Assembly: GCA_963691815.1 (NCBI GenBank)
Contig: OY829653.1
Location: forward strand, 4,764,301 to 4,828,300
Origin: Echiichthys vipera
Lineage: Eukaryota; Chordata; Actinopteri; Perciformes; Trachinidae
Length of the DNA: 64,000 bases
Reading direction: 5' to 3'
Part shown: positions 51,242 through 61,230 of the stretch, one piece after another
How the letters are laid out: each line of letters starts with the position of its first letter
Numbering within the stretch: the stretch's first letter is position 1
Notes under the pieces: model-generated
What the model was told of the DNA's origin: nothing
Database searches by the model: none
The model's input: the letters and a program-made list of their open reading frames with translations, nothing else
Program-made: the position numbers and the translations under genes

Positions 51242-51706
51242 GTTGAAAAAAAGCCTTTTCAATCTCAAATCAAACTCAGCTTCTTCTACGTGACAGTAGA
51301 GTCCGTTCTCCTCTATGGCAGTGAATGCTGGACCCTTAAACCAACCCTAGAGAAGTCCCTGGACGGGTGCTACACCAGGATGTTGCGTGCAGTGCTTAAC
51401 ATCAGCAAGAATGCACGTGTAACCAACATGATCCTGTATGAGGGAATACCAAGGGTGAGTGAAAAGATCGCTGTAAGGAGAATGAGATTTGCTGGGCACT
51501 GCCAAAGACACCCAGAACTGTCAGCCAGCAAGCTGGTGCTGTGGGAACCGACACGCGGGCGCCGGTCAAGAGGACGTCCCACACTAACATACGTGGACAT
51601 ACTCAAGAGGGATGCAGGAGCCCAGAGTACCAGCAAACTGGAAAGATGTATGGCGAATCGGGACGACTGGAGACAACGATGGGCGGCTCGTCTGAGGACG
51701 ACCTAG
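51242..51706 (+). mobile_element. 5'-truncated LINE: ORF2 C-terminus (RTE/BovB-like)
   Basis: An intact frame of about 155 codons ends at the stop at 51704-51706. It has VESVLLYGSECWTL, LDGCYTRMLRAVL, IPRVSEKIAVRRMRFAGHCQ, RHPELSASKLVLWEPTRG, RSRGRPTLTYVDILKRDAG and a final DDWRQRWAARLRTT. This is the conserved region C-terminal to the reverse transcriptase in RTE-like non-LTR elements, as I recall from BovB-type proteins. The endonuclease and RT core are absent, and the fragment is recent enough to lack stops. It is in sense orientation relative to the plus strand and antisense to thsd7a. Confidence 0.85.
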
Positions 51707-53814
51707 AGAGATCCTATAGTCATCTTTTTACAGCAGCACGTGTCACTTTGATATACTAGGCCAAGGCTGATAATCAGGGAAAAAACATCCCCACACAACA
51801 TAAATCTATCACTGATCTGCTTACTCACAGCGTGACCATCTACAAAGTGCACTCGTAGCTGAATGACATAGTGCCCCATCTAAAATATTCCATGGGCCAT
51901 TTGAATATGGTGGAATGAGGCAGCGCGAATCCTCTTATGTCACTCTAAATAAAGTTTTTTGGATGAAGTGTAATCCCTCCTATATCAGTAATAGCCAGGT
52001 TTTAGTGTAAGCTATGTCATTTAGATTAAACAAACTCTGGCATGTCTTTGGCATCTTTCTCCCTGGATGGATTGGCCATTTCAAAGGCACGGCAGTCTGC
52101 AATGGAGAGTGGTGGGGGTAATATCTCTAAAGCAACAAAACAAATCAATCTGGGTCAAATGTGACGTATTGTGCTGCAAATGCTTTTAAAATCAAGTGCG
52201 ACGTCATGGTACGCTGTTGACTTGCACTGTATCATTCCTGCCGGGGTGATGCCGGACCGCGGACCGCTGGAGCTCGAGCCGCAGTCGTTGTTTTTCCACT
52301 GAGATGAAAAGGAACGTTGAAAAATAGCTTCCCCCTTCGTTTAGACAGAAAGAGGCTGAGGCCGCATGGCTACCGCTGTTGTTCCCAGAGAAAGACTCCA
52401 CGGGCCGCTGAGCGCTCACTTTCCGATGGTTGTAGGGCCAGACACAAACAACAGACACAATTAGCCTCTATTTTCCACCTCAACCGAACCAGAAGTGGAA
52501 ACAAAAACACAGGCTTACTGAATTAAAACAAAATCCCAATGGCATACTGTGCAATGAAAAATGAAAGTCCCAAGGAAATTGTCTTAATTTATATGCATGT
52601 CCTAAATTTTTTTGCCTGTTGCTAAGAAATTTAAACAGTGGTTGGCCAATTACCTACCAGACTCTTGTTTGTCCTCAGGTGCTATGCTAATTAGGGCCAC
52701 AGAGGGTCACGTTGTAATGCACTCTCTAAAATGAGGCAGGAATCTCTGAGGGATAGTCTCATTTGGGATCACGGCAGTTGCATTCCTGCCGATATCAAAG
52801 CTTCTCAATCAGATGTGTTTGTTTCTGCCTCAATGCAAGACTTTTGTCGGTCATATCAGGAGTGAGGTATTAGCACACGGCTATTTAAGGAAAAGGATTT
52901 TCAGGTCGACAGAGAGAGATGATTCTAATTTAAACCTGGGACGCTGAGTGAGGCTGCTGGTCAGGTCAGTTGGGGACAAGATCAGGTATACAGGCAACTT
53001 GATTCTTCTGTAAAATGAGAGATTTTAAACGAGAAGACGAAGCGATGAACAGGCAAAACCAACCTCAGATTTCTCGTGTGGTTCTTTGACAGAATATAAA
53101 GCAAGAGAGGCAACTTTATGCTTAATTAGTCCGCAGCACCAGTAGCAGATCAATACTGTATTTTTGTTCCCCATCAATCTCAAGGCTCTACTTTTGAACA
53201 GTTACTCGAAATCAGTTTGCCTGAAGGTGTTTTGCCATATTAATGACCTGAGCTCGCTGTGCTGAACTTGTGAACCCGTCACACCCATTCTCTCTCAATC
53301 TCCTGGATGGCCTCTTCAGTGGGTCCGCCGTAATAGCAGGTGATTGTGGAAGAGCCACTAACAACACTCAGTGAGGTTGACATCCATCACTGCTAGTGCC
53401 TCTCTGAGGGGAGGAATTCGGCTAACGATGGCCTGTCAGAGCCAGTCGCCCTGTCACCCGTGCATTGAAAGGTGACATCGGCGGACTGTTGTGACACAGC
53501 AATGCGTTCAGAGTGCTGAAAGCTGTAGTGGTCCTCATTGTATAAGAGTGTGTAGGACTAAAACTATATACTTTAGAGATGCAGGGATAAATGTACAGAT
53601 GTCAGACTGTTCGTATATACAGTATAAGTACGAAAAGTAATGCACTGTAATTTGTATGTAATCAAATATTTATTACTGTAGAAATTTTGTCCAGTGCAAA
53701 GAAGGAAATCAGGTGCCCTAGTATAAGAGCACTTAACTCCAAAAAAGGAGCAGGGTCGGGTCGTTGGATGTTGTTTAGATGTCTAGCCGTAACCATTACT
53801 GTTTGTTGCCTTAT
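51707..53814. other. intron 1, no recognised feature
   Basis: Starts with a short LINE 3' UTR (to about 51780). The rest shows no exon or repeat that I recognise. Confidence 0.5.
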
Positions 53815-54135
53815 GTTAAAGTGTAAGTCAGGCAAAAATGGACCCCATTATCTTTTTTGGCATACAAATAAGCCATCGAGACAGTTATTTTTCATTGATC
53901 AAGTATGTATAGAGGATTCCCGCCAACAGCAATTTTTGAATAAACTTCGGGTGCGCTAGCGTTCAGTGCACCGCCCGAGATCATCAGTGTTACTGCTTCG
54001 GGGCTGTTGCCGTCTCTTTGGGCATTCTCTAAACATGGTTGATCAACGAAAACAACTGTGTTTAACTGCAACTGTAAGTATTTTCATGCTAAAAAAGACC
54101 ATGGGGTCCATTTTTTGCTAGACTTACACTTTAAC
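53815..54135. mobile_element. fold-back palindrome (long-TIR MITE)
   Basis: The outer 49 bp at 53815-53863 (GTTAAAGTGTAAGTC, then TGGACCCCAT) and 54086-54135 are inverted copies with about five mismatches and one indel. Homology continues inward through CATTGATCAA/TTGATCAACG and TATAGAGGATTCCC/GGGCATTCTCTAAA, giving arms of roughly 130-140 bp around a centre near 53975. No ORF of note. The long arms and compact loop fit a fold-back MITE. Confidence 0.8.
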
Positions 54136-55315
54136 AGATCATTGTTGCCTGAACGTAACATAGCGGTCCACTTCCAGTCGCTGTTCCAAGGTGTTAATAT
54201 GAACGTAATATTTTGCTATCATACGAGCCTGTTAATAAGAAGTACGTGCACAAACTCTCTCACATACAAAAACGCGTACTTTGGATTCACAACAGGATGA
54301 TTATATTATCTGGAATATCATAAATCATCAGATGAAATGAATAAAAAGAATATCTGCCAAGAATATTTTTAGTTTTAATTTGAAAATCTTAATGTGAAAA
54401 ATAAATACAATTGCTCGTGATTTGGTTGGTTAACCATCCAGGAAACATTCAATTACAGTTTGGATGTCACTGCTTTGTGTAGAGAATATAACTGGTGTCA
54501 AATCAGAGGCTGATAGAGTGTTTTTCATTTTATTTTATTATTATTTTATTTACTATTTTCTAATATTGTTCAAGTCTCAAACGGTTTCAACATGTTATGA
54601 GCTAGTGTGGTGGTTGAAAATTCTTGATGTATCCATTCAACACGCATTATACCAGCTATGTCCCTGTATAAACTTGGTAAATAAGTAAGTAAGTTAGCAG
54701 GCACTTAGTTGACAGCTTGTGCATGACTCAGGTAATTGAGTCTGCCTACGACAGAGAGGCACGTGCTGAGAAGTGTGACTTGACCCGATGAGGCGAGACA
54801 CTGGATGAAATGGGATTGGCTTGATCAGGGGCCAGAGGCGACTCCTGCGTAATCTGAATGATAGATAATCCTGATCCCGGGAAAGATTACGGGGCCCGCA
54901 TTCAGCAAGGGTGGGAACAGTGATCAGATCGGGATGTCAAACCAGATTGATAAATGATTTGGCACCTGTTGATTCAAGCCTTAGGATATCAAAAAGATGG
55001 TAACAATGTGGATTTTCTTTGAAAAAGCTGTCCTTTTGATGTATTTTAAGATCAGCTGAATTTGCATTAACATGAAAGTGCTCCAGGAACGCTTACAGTC
55101 AGGCGTGCAGAGAACGCCAAGCTCTGGAGATGTTACTGTATGTGTTTGCGTGAATACGCCATCACCTACTCTGCCACCTGTAATTGCTTTGTCCTCAGGC
55201 ACCCATGTGAGGTCTTGACAGCTCAAACCTGGCAACCTTGTCGCTCCAACAACAGAGTTTAATGAAGCATGCACACTGTACCAGAATGGGAATGATGAAC
55301 CTGCTGTGCGTGTAT

Positions 55316-55317
<2 letters not shown>
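54136..55317. other. intron 1, no recognised feature
   Basis: The segment 54700-54960 is single-copy looking. No coding signal. Confidence 0.5.

Positions 55318-55386
<69 letters not shown>
55318..55386. repeat. (TG)n microsatellite
   Basis: About 34 pure GT/TG units. Confidence 0.97.
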
Positions 55387-55388
<2 letters not shown>

Positions 55389-55558
55389 TCTCTGTGTGTG
55401 TGGTACTTAACAATTTTCCATTACACATGAACATGCAACATTTGTTAGATCCATTGTCATCCTGGTGTGGAGACGTATGCCTCCTCACTAGCGGCAACAG
55501 ATAAAGCTGCTGTGGAATTTCAGTATATCTAGAAGCTGCAACAGCGATTGTTTTCACC

Positions 55559-55607
55559 TGTGTGTGTGTGTGTGTTTGTGTATGTGTGTGTGTGTGTGTG
55601 TGTGTGT
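55559..55607. repeat. interrupted (TG)n microsatellite
   Basis: TG units broken by TT and TA around 55575-55582, 170 bp after the longer array. Confidence 0.95.
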
Positions 55608-55693
55608 TCTGGAGACACCTACTGTAGCAGAAATTAACATAAGGGTGGTTTCTTAATTATTTTGCTAGGTGTTTATGTGTCTTCCTGCCTGTC

Positions 55694-55905
55694 CGTCCGT
55701 CTCATAGACTGTGTATAACGATGGACGACGCACCTCCACTTCCTCTCACTGTTTAAAAGTCAAGACAAACTTTCCAGGATACTGGCGCCACAATGTTGTA
55801 ATTTCGAAACCAGAGCCTGTGCAGTAGGGATCGGGCTGTAGCCAGCCACAAGGGGGTGATCAAGAAGTTTTGGCTTCCCTTTCAAGCCATCCATCTTTAT
55901 ATTCA
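55694..55905 (+). repeat. fish dispersed repeat
   Basis: Starts CATAGACTGTGTATAACGAT and includes GGACGACGCACCTCCACTTC, then ACTGGCGCCACAATGTTG, CAGAGCCTGTGCAGTAGGGA and CATCTTTATATTCAGTCTAT. I recognise the CATAGACTGT start from teleost interspersed repeats; the two ends are weakly complementary. Confidence 0.6.
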
Positions 55906-58363
55906 GTCTATCTGTCTGTCTGGCCAGATTTTGTCACTGTGAATCCCAAACATGCGAGACAGTCACGAAACGTAACAAGTGTGAAGTTGAGATGAAAATG
56001 GAGGTAGAGTATAAAGGGGTGTGGTCCGAGCAAGGGGCCAGTTGTATACCCTCACCCCTCATTGGACCCATGGCCCAATTTAACGTGGCGGCAGGTTTTG
56101 ATCCCATCCCAAGATGGTCTCTAGTTTACTGTTGCATTGAATGGGAAAGCTTTGGATCCAGACAGGGAAGAGAGTGTTAGAGATGCAGAGGCAGAAGTAC
56201 ATAGGGAGAGCACAGTTGAGAAGAAACGACGATGTGAAAATAGTGTCTGAGGAGGAGAAAACTCCCTGCAATCTTTCAAAAGCCCCGGAAAATCTGTGAC
56301 AAGCCATTATCAGCATCATCACCACCACCACCACGGCCGTCCTCATGGTGGCAATAATCATTCTCCTTTTTTCTCCAGTTATCCTCACTGCTACCTTCAG
56401 AGATATCACTTGCCGTGTCAGGTGGAGCCTGTTGTCTCCATCTGCCTCATTTGAATACAATTCTCAGAGCAAAAAAAAAACCACAGCACCAAACTGTCTC
56501 ACCTTCCAAAACAGATACATCATATTTTCACAGAAGGCAATAAAAGCAATGCAGACCCAATTCCCCACAGTTTCCAAGACAGGAGCTATATTTCAGCTAG
56601 ACTCATCAATATGCAAAACATCAGAGCATTGCTTGCCACAAGAATATTCCCTCTACTGCACACTCTGCAAATGTGCACAAACTAGCTTCGATTGGGAAGA
56701 AGTATGCAAATCATGTGCAAAGATAATCATATTTAGATGTAAAGCACTGGAATTCAAAGCCCTAAATTGATTTTAATACTCTGCGGGCAATTGTCAAACC
56801 AAAGAGGCACAGTCAAAAAGAAGACTCAAGGGCGGAAGTCAATGCATTACCTTTTATTTGGGAAGAAGTGAACAAACTCCGAGCACTGGATTACATTTCA
56901 AAGCACAGAGCCTAGAGCTTTCCAGTTGAGGAGCATGTATATATGTGGGAGAAAGGTGCTGTAGCGTGGGAGAGAGGCGTAATCACTATGACCTACAGTA
57001 GGGTAGATGTGGGTTAAGTTAGTCCCTCTCTCTGCTCGCAGTGCTCACTCTGCCTTTCTCTTTCTCAAGTCTGTTCCCTGGGCTGTCTTTCCTGGGTTGT
57101 TAAATCCCTGCTCCTTTAATCTCCTTACTCAGCTACATCCTCTTTAAAGATGCAGAACCACAGGAGAGACGTGGGATATGTCAACTGGGGAGTGGTGCTG
57201 GGCGAGGCGGGGCAGTTCAAGAGATGTGGGGCTGTTTGAGTTGGGGTTAGGGGAGAGAAGTCGTACTGGTATTGAGAAAATATAGATTTGGGTAGAATGT
57301 GTTTGTGTAAGGAAAGAGTATGCCTCAACCCCCTAAGCTCTCCTGTCTAATTGAGGATTAAATCAAGTGATTTCATTTATTCCTTAAAGGATTTCCCAAT
57401 GTTTTTAGACTGCAGACGGTGATTTTCTCAGTGTCCATTAGAAATCACCGTGGTCATAATCACTGCAACATCTGTACTCTAGAAGCTTAAATCCACGCTT
57501 GGTGGTTCCCATGCATGTAGACAGTGATAATATTATTCACTGGATCCCACTGTGACTCAGTTGACTGCATATGATTCTTTATCTGACAGACAGTTTACCA
57601 GCTACATTCAGGGCAGAACACAACAATATACAAAGATAAGAAATACAGTGGCCGCCCTTCAATCTACACATCTACTACATGTATGCATTTCTAAACCCCT
57701 GCTGGTTCAATGCTGATGTTGTATCAATACCATCAAAAACCATTCCACTCTGCTTCCCTCACCAAGCACTATTGTGCGGCAATGCCTATCAATCATCTGT
57801 CTGCTGTAAGCAGCAACATTTCAGTAATGGTGCATCACCTGAGACTCAGGGAGATGAAAGTAATCTATTCCAAAATGGACCACGGTTGTCCTGCATGCCA
57901 CATGTCATTCGGTATGAGGAGACAGCTCTACTGTAGATTTTCTGGGTCATCTTTACAGTGTATGTATCTTTGAACTTCAGCAGTGTAGAGTCGTATAACC
58001 AAAGTGTGTCATCTGGAAGCATTTCAGACCTGTTCAAGTTAATTAAGCATGAGAAAATGCCTGTTTCTATACTAGATCCAATAATATTTTATTTGCATGG
58101 CTGAAAGGTAGCACTGTCACTGCACTGCACTGATTTTAAATGCTCCCTAAAATCTAAAAGTTAGCAACATTATACAACATTTTTAACAAATAATGAGCTG
58201 AATGAATGAACACACACACATGATCAGATCCTCTGAGTGTGGGAGGTCGCATAACACAGCAGCAGCAACAGCACACACTAATTCACCACCTGCTTACATT
58301 GTTAACATGCCATATGTAAAAGAAGGGATCAAAAATAATCACTAATTAGTGGTTTAGCAGTAC
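55906..58363. other. 5' end of intron 1, no recognised feature
   Basis: Apart from the exon 1 donor at 58363-58362, nothing assignable. First-intron regulatory elements are likely in general but not visible. Confidence 0.5.
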
Positions 58364-58514
58364 CTGTTTCCCAGAAGTAGACAGACTTCCCATCGTCTGT
58401 TTGTGCGTGAGCCTCCCAGAAACCACAGAGCAGCAGCAATGTCACCAAAAGGTACCAGCTCCCCTCTGTCCTTATTCGGAGGGTCCCTGCTGCTCCCCTC
58501 CACCCTAGCCCCAT
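58364..58514 (-). CDS. thsd7a: thsd7a coding exon 1: start codon and signal peptide
   Basis: First coding exon of a THSD7A-type transmembrane thrombospondin-repeat protein (50 codons plus one base). The start is the ATG at 58514-58512 in a strong Kozak context (ACCATGG). An in-frame TGA lies 14 codons upstream (58559-58557), and no ATG occurs in any frame for about 350 bp upstream, so this is the likely initiator. A TTG four codons upstream opens the same frame but is not credible in a vertebrate. Residues 1-20 are basic and Gly/Ala rich. Residues 20-32 (WYLLVTLLLLCGF) form a hydrophobic core, and AHA|Q at 35-38 is a good signal peptidase site. The mature end reads YFWETG, the start of the first TSP1 repeat. 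The donor is CAG|GTACTG (GT at 58363-58362), phase 1, splitting a Gly codon whose other two bases open exon 2. Known for the family: THSD7A is a large type I membrane protein of endothelium and podocytes linked to angiogenic patterning. Expression here is inferred. Confidence 0.92.
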
Positions 58515-58750
58515 GGTCTGCCACAAGGTAAAAGTAAATCCACTCAGCTCAGGAGGTCAGCGAAGGTAGTGTAAGAAAAAACAAAAACTAAAAAAAACCA
58601 CTAGTCCAAAAGGCAACAAGAAGTAAAGAGCGCTTCAGTTCAAGAGAGTGAGGGTGTGAGCAAATGTGAGTGTAGAAGAAGGGGAAAATAACAAGGTGTG
58701 TGTGTGGTGTGTGTTATCAGTCCTGCAGGAGTTGAGGTCTGGTACTTGGA
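58515..58750 (-). promoter_or_regulatory. presumed 5' UTR of thsd7a
   Basis: Immediately upstream of the ATG. It has no upstream ATG in any frame, consistent with a leader. The transcription start is not known. A GT-rich patch (58696-58713 on the plus strand) lies within it. Confidence 0.5.
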
Positions 58751-58769
58751 CGGAGAGAGTAGTTCCCTT

Positions 58770-58783
58770 CTTTTTTTTATTTG
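58770..58783 (-). promoter_or_regulatory. possible TATA-like box
   Basis: On the minus strand the sequence reads AAATAAAAAAAAG, about 255 bp upstream of the start codon. It is AT-rich in a GC/CT-rich context but a weak match to TATAWAW. Low confidence. Confidence 0.2.
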
Positions 58784-58959
58784 CTCCCAACTTGGCCGGA
58801 TGGTCCCAGAGGAAGGCTGTCAGTGACGGGGGCTGAGCTGCAGATGGATGGTTCGGTCCTCCTCCTCCATCGTATCCGCTCCCACTGTTGCCGTTGCTGC
58901 CTCTGTCCTCTGGCTGTGGAGCAGTGACAGTGGGCGAGTGTCTGCAGTGTTGTTCGCCT

Positions 58960-59225
58960 CCCTCCCTCTCGCTTGCTCTCGCTCACTCTCTCTCTCCGTC
59001 TCCTATTCGCTCACTAATTTGCTCTTCTCCCTGTGCCACCCTGCTCTCACTTTCTTTTTCTACTCCTGGCTTTTTGTTATATTTTTCTCTTCTGCCTTCA
59101 CCTTCTCTCGTCTCTCTCTCTCATTGTCCCTTTATTGTCAGACTCTCTACATCTCTAACATTCTCACTTTCTGTCCTTCTATTCTACCCTTTTCTCTCCC
59201 GTTTTCCTTTCTCCCGCCTAGGGCA
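58960..59225. repeat. pyrimidine-rich tract upstream of thsd7a
   Basis: On the plus strand almost all bases are C or T, with repeated TCTCTC, CTTTCTTTTTC and CCCTC. The coding strand is correspondingly GA-rich. It lies about 450-700 bp upstream of the ATG. Confidence 0.8.
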
Positions 59226-59241
59226 TGATGACGGATACTCC

Positions 59242-59264
59242 CCCCTCCTCCTCCTCCTCCTCCT
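59242..59264. repeat. (CTC)n simple repeat
   Basis: About seven CTC triplets, continuing the pyrimidine-rich upstream region. Confidence 0.9.
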
Positions 59265-60009
59265 CTACTTGTCCTCCACTTGCAGTGCTGGGAAGGCGAC
59301 TGGAGACAAGCAGTGCTCACACTGGTCTCGGGAGCTCCCATAAGCACTGCTTCCAGGATAAGAGACAAGCAGGGCTTAATGCAGAGGGGAGGGGAGGTTG
59401 ATGGGGGAAGCAAGGAGGAGCAAAAGACTAAAGCAGAGCGGGAGAGAGCACGAGAGAGCCATGAGGGAGAGGGGGTGTTTGTGCTTGTGAGAAAGGGGTG
59501 TGAAAGTGAAATGATGGAACGGAATGAGTGACAATGAGGATGTACAGTAACGGCTTAATGCTTAATACATATTGGAAATATATAAACATTGTTTTATTAT
59601 CTATTGCAGAAAATCATAAGCCGACCTGTGGCAGGTAAGTTACAGAAAATCATTTACAGAATTAGACATACCAACATGTTAGATGCTCACCTATTTGAGG
59701 AGAATTTAAAGAGAACTTTAAGGTGAGAAACTGACATGTCCCTTATTTATGCAACCAATCTTTGACCTACAGGGATGCATGTATTTTAAAATCTGTGGTG
59801 GGCACAATGTGAGGCATTTCAAAGTGAAAACATATAAGGAAAAAAAAATAGAAAGTGCATGTAGCATGGGCAGTGATACGCAGACTTACACAAACAGACA
59901 GTGCCACCACTAGGAACTACGTCAATTACATGTGGACAAGATTGTATTTACATTTCAAGCATGACCAGCACAGCACACATCCTTCAATCACAGAGACAGC
60001 TAGATTATA
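59265..60009. other. thsd7a upstream flank, no gene
   Basis: Contains a 10-bp perfect hairpin (AAGCAGTGCT at 59308-59317 with AGCACTGCTT at 59343-59352) and otherwise no feature. Confidence 0.5.
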
Positions 60010-60030
60010 GGGTGGGGTGGGGTGGGGGGG
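60010..60030 (+). promoter_or_regulatory. G-quadruplex motif with single-base loops
   Basis: G-runs of 3, 4, 4 and 7 are separated by single T bases. This is a canonical parallel-quadruplex motif with the shortest possible loops, about 1.5 kb upstream of the thsd7a start codon on the strand opposite to the gene. Any regulatory role is inference. Confidence 0.8.
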
Positions 60031-60905
60031 TGCACTCCTGATAGAGTAGCCAGGCTAAGGTCGTGTCGGGACGTCTGACTGGCAGGCTTTGAGTTTGGCC
60101 GTCAGCCTTTCATACCTGTTTTTTTTACTTGGACAAGGCAGTGGAGAGGATGCAAAAGCCTGATGAGTGCCAGACTTACAAAAGACTGAAGGAAGCCAAC
60201 TTATTTATTATAATTTGCTTTAGGCAGTATACGGAGGAGGTGTACAGCACTTAATTGGAATAGACAAAAAGAAGCAAGTGGCTTCAATCAAGCAAGACTT
60301 CATTCAAGAGCCAGTGTCCTTTCAGGTACAGTCCCTCTAATGGAAGGTCAATGTTGGTTTTAAAAAAACAAAAAACAACTCGCGTGCATTAAAGGGACGG
60401 GATAAAATCCAAACTCAAAACACACAGAAAAACTGGGACGTGTGGGTAATTTCACTTCTTTATATGTGCATCTTGGAAGCAATGTTGAAGATTTGAATTT
60501 AGATATGAAGGCAGGAAAAAAAGAGGCATGCTTGGGGTCATGTTTACTCGAGACTCAAGATGGTGGTCGCTGCTTCAAATTCAGCTACAGATAGCAGCAA
60601 ACCCACATCAAGAGTTTAAAATTGCCCTTTGGAAAATGAACATCACTAATATTGTTGTGTAACAGAAGGCAGCTGTGCTCACTGTTAAATCATTATTGGG
60701 TAAGAGCACACCACAGAAAGACTGTAATGCTTCATGTAACTGATTGTGTTTTCCACATAACAGTATTAGTTATTCATACTTTAACTGGCGTAAGCTTTTC
60801 TGGGAGAGCTTTGCTTTTTGCCAATTATGTTACTATGTCGCCTTCACTGAACTATACCCTCTTATCCCTCTGCTGGTAAATGGTGCTGTTTTCTTTTTTT
60901 TTTAT
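60031..60905. other. upstream flank, no recognised feature
   Basis: Nothing assignable. Confidence 0.5.
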
Positions 60906-61230
60906 TATAGTAGTGAGGAGTTCAAGTATCTTAGGGTCTTGTTTGCAAGTGAGTGTAAGAAGGAGCGTGATAATGACGGACTGATTGGTGCAGAATCCGC
61001 CATGAAGTGAAATGATGTAGGACTGTCAAGGCGAGGCTCTGACAAATGTCTATGTTCTTCCCCTTATCTGTGGCCATGAGCTCTGCAATGACCAAATGAA
61101 TGAATAAGGAGCTGACATGAGTTCCCATCTCAGCATATCTGGGCTTAGGGAAGAGAGTGAGGTCCTTGAACATCCAGAAGAAGATGAAAAGGGCCACTCT
61201 CGCTGTATTACAGGTACACTCAACTTGGAA
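60906..61230 (+). mobile_element. degenerate LINE ORF2 fragment
   Basis: Positions 60914-61009 encode EEFKYLRVLFASECKKERD and then LIGAESAMK-stop, close to the conserved EEFKYLGVLF motif of fish RTE/Rex-type reverse transcriptases. A frame-shifted continuation (CATGAGCTCTGCAATGACC, then CTGACATGAGTTCCCATC) follows the usual order. Stops and shifts make it inactive. Confidence 0.65.

Larger units (their letters stand above)
6191..58363 (-). other. thsd7a intron 1 (about 52.2 kb)
   Basis: Phase 1 intron running from GTACTG at 58363 to TTTGTTTCCCAG at 6191. The split Gly codon joins WET to PWGRCMG. It holds dozens of repeat copies, listed separately, and no nested protein gene that I can recognise on either strand. 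An unannotated non-coding 5' exon or an alternative promoter inside it cannot be excluded. Confidence 0.9.

Noticed and set aside
58888..59343. Open frame of 151 codons on the plus strand across the promoter
   Set aside because: It is Ser/Leu/Pro rich because it translates the polypyrimidine tract.
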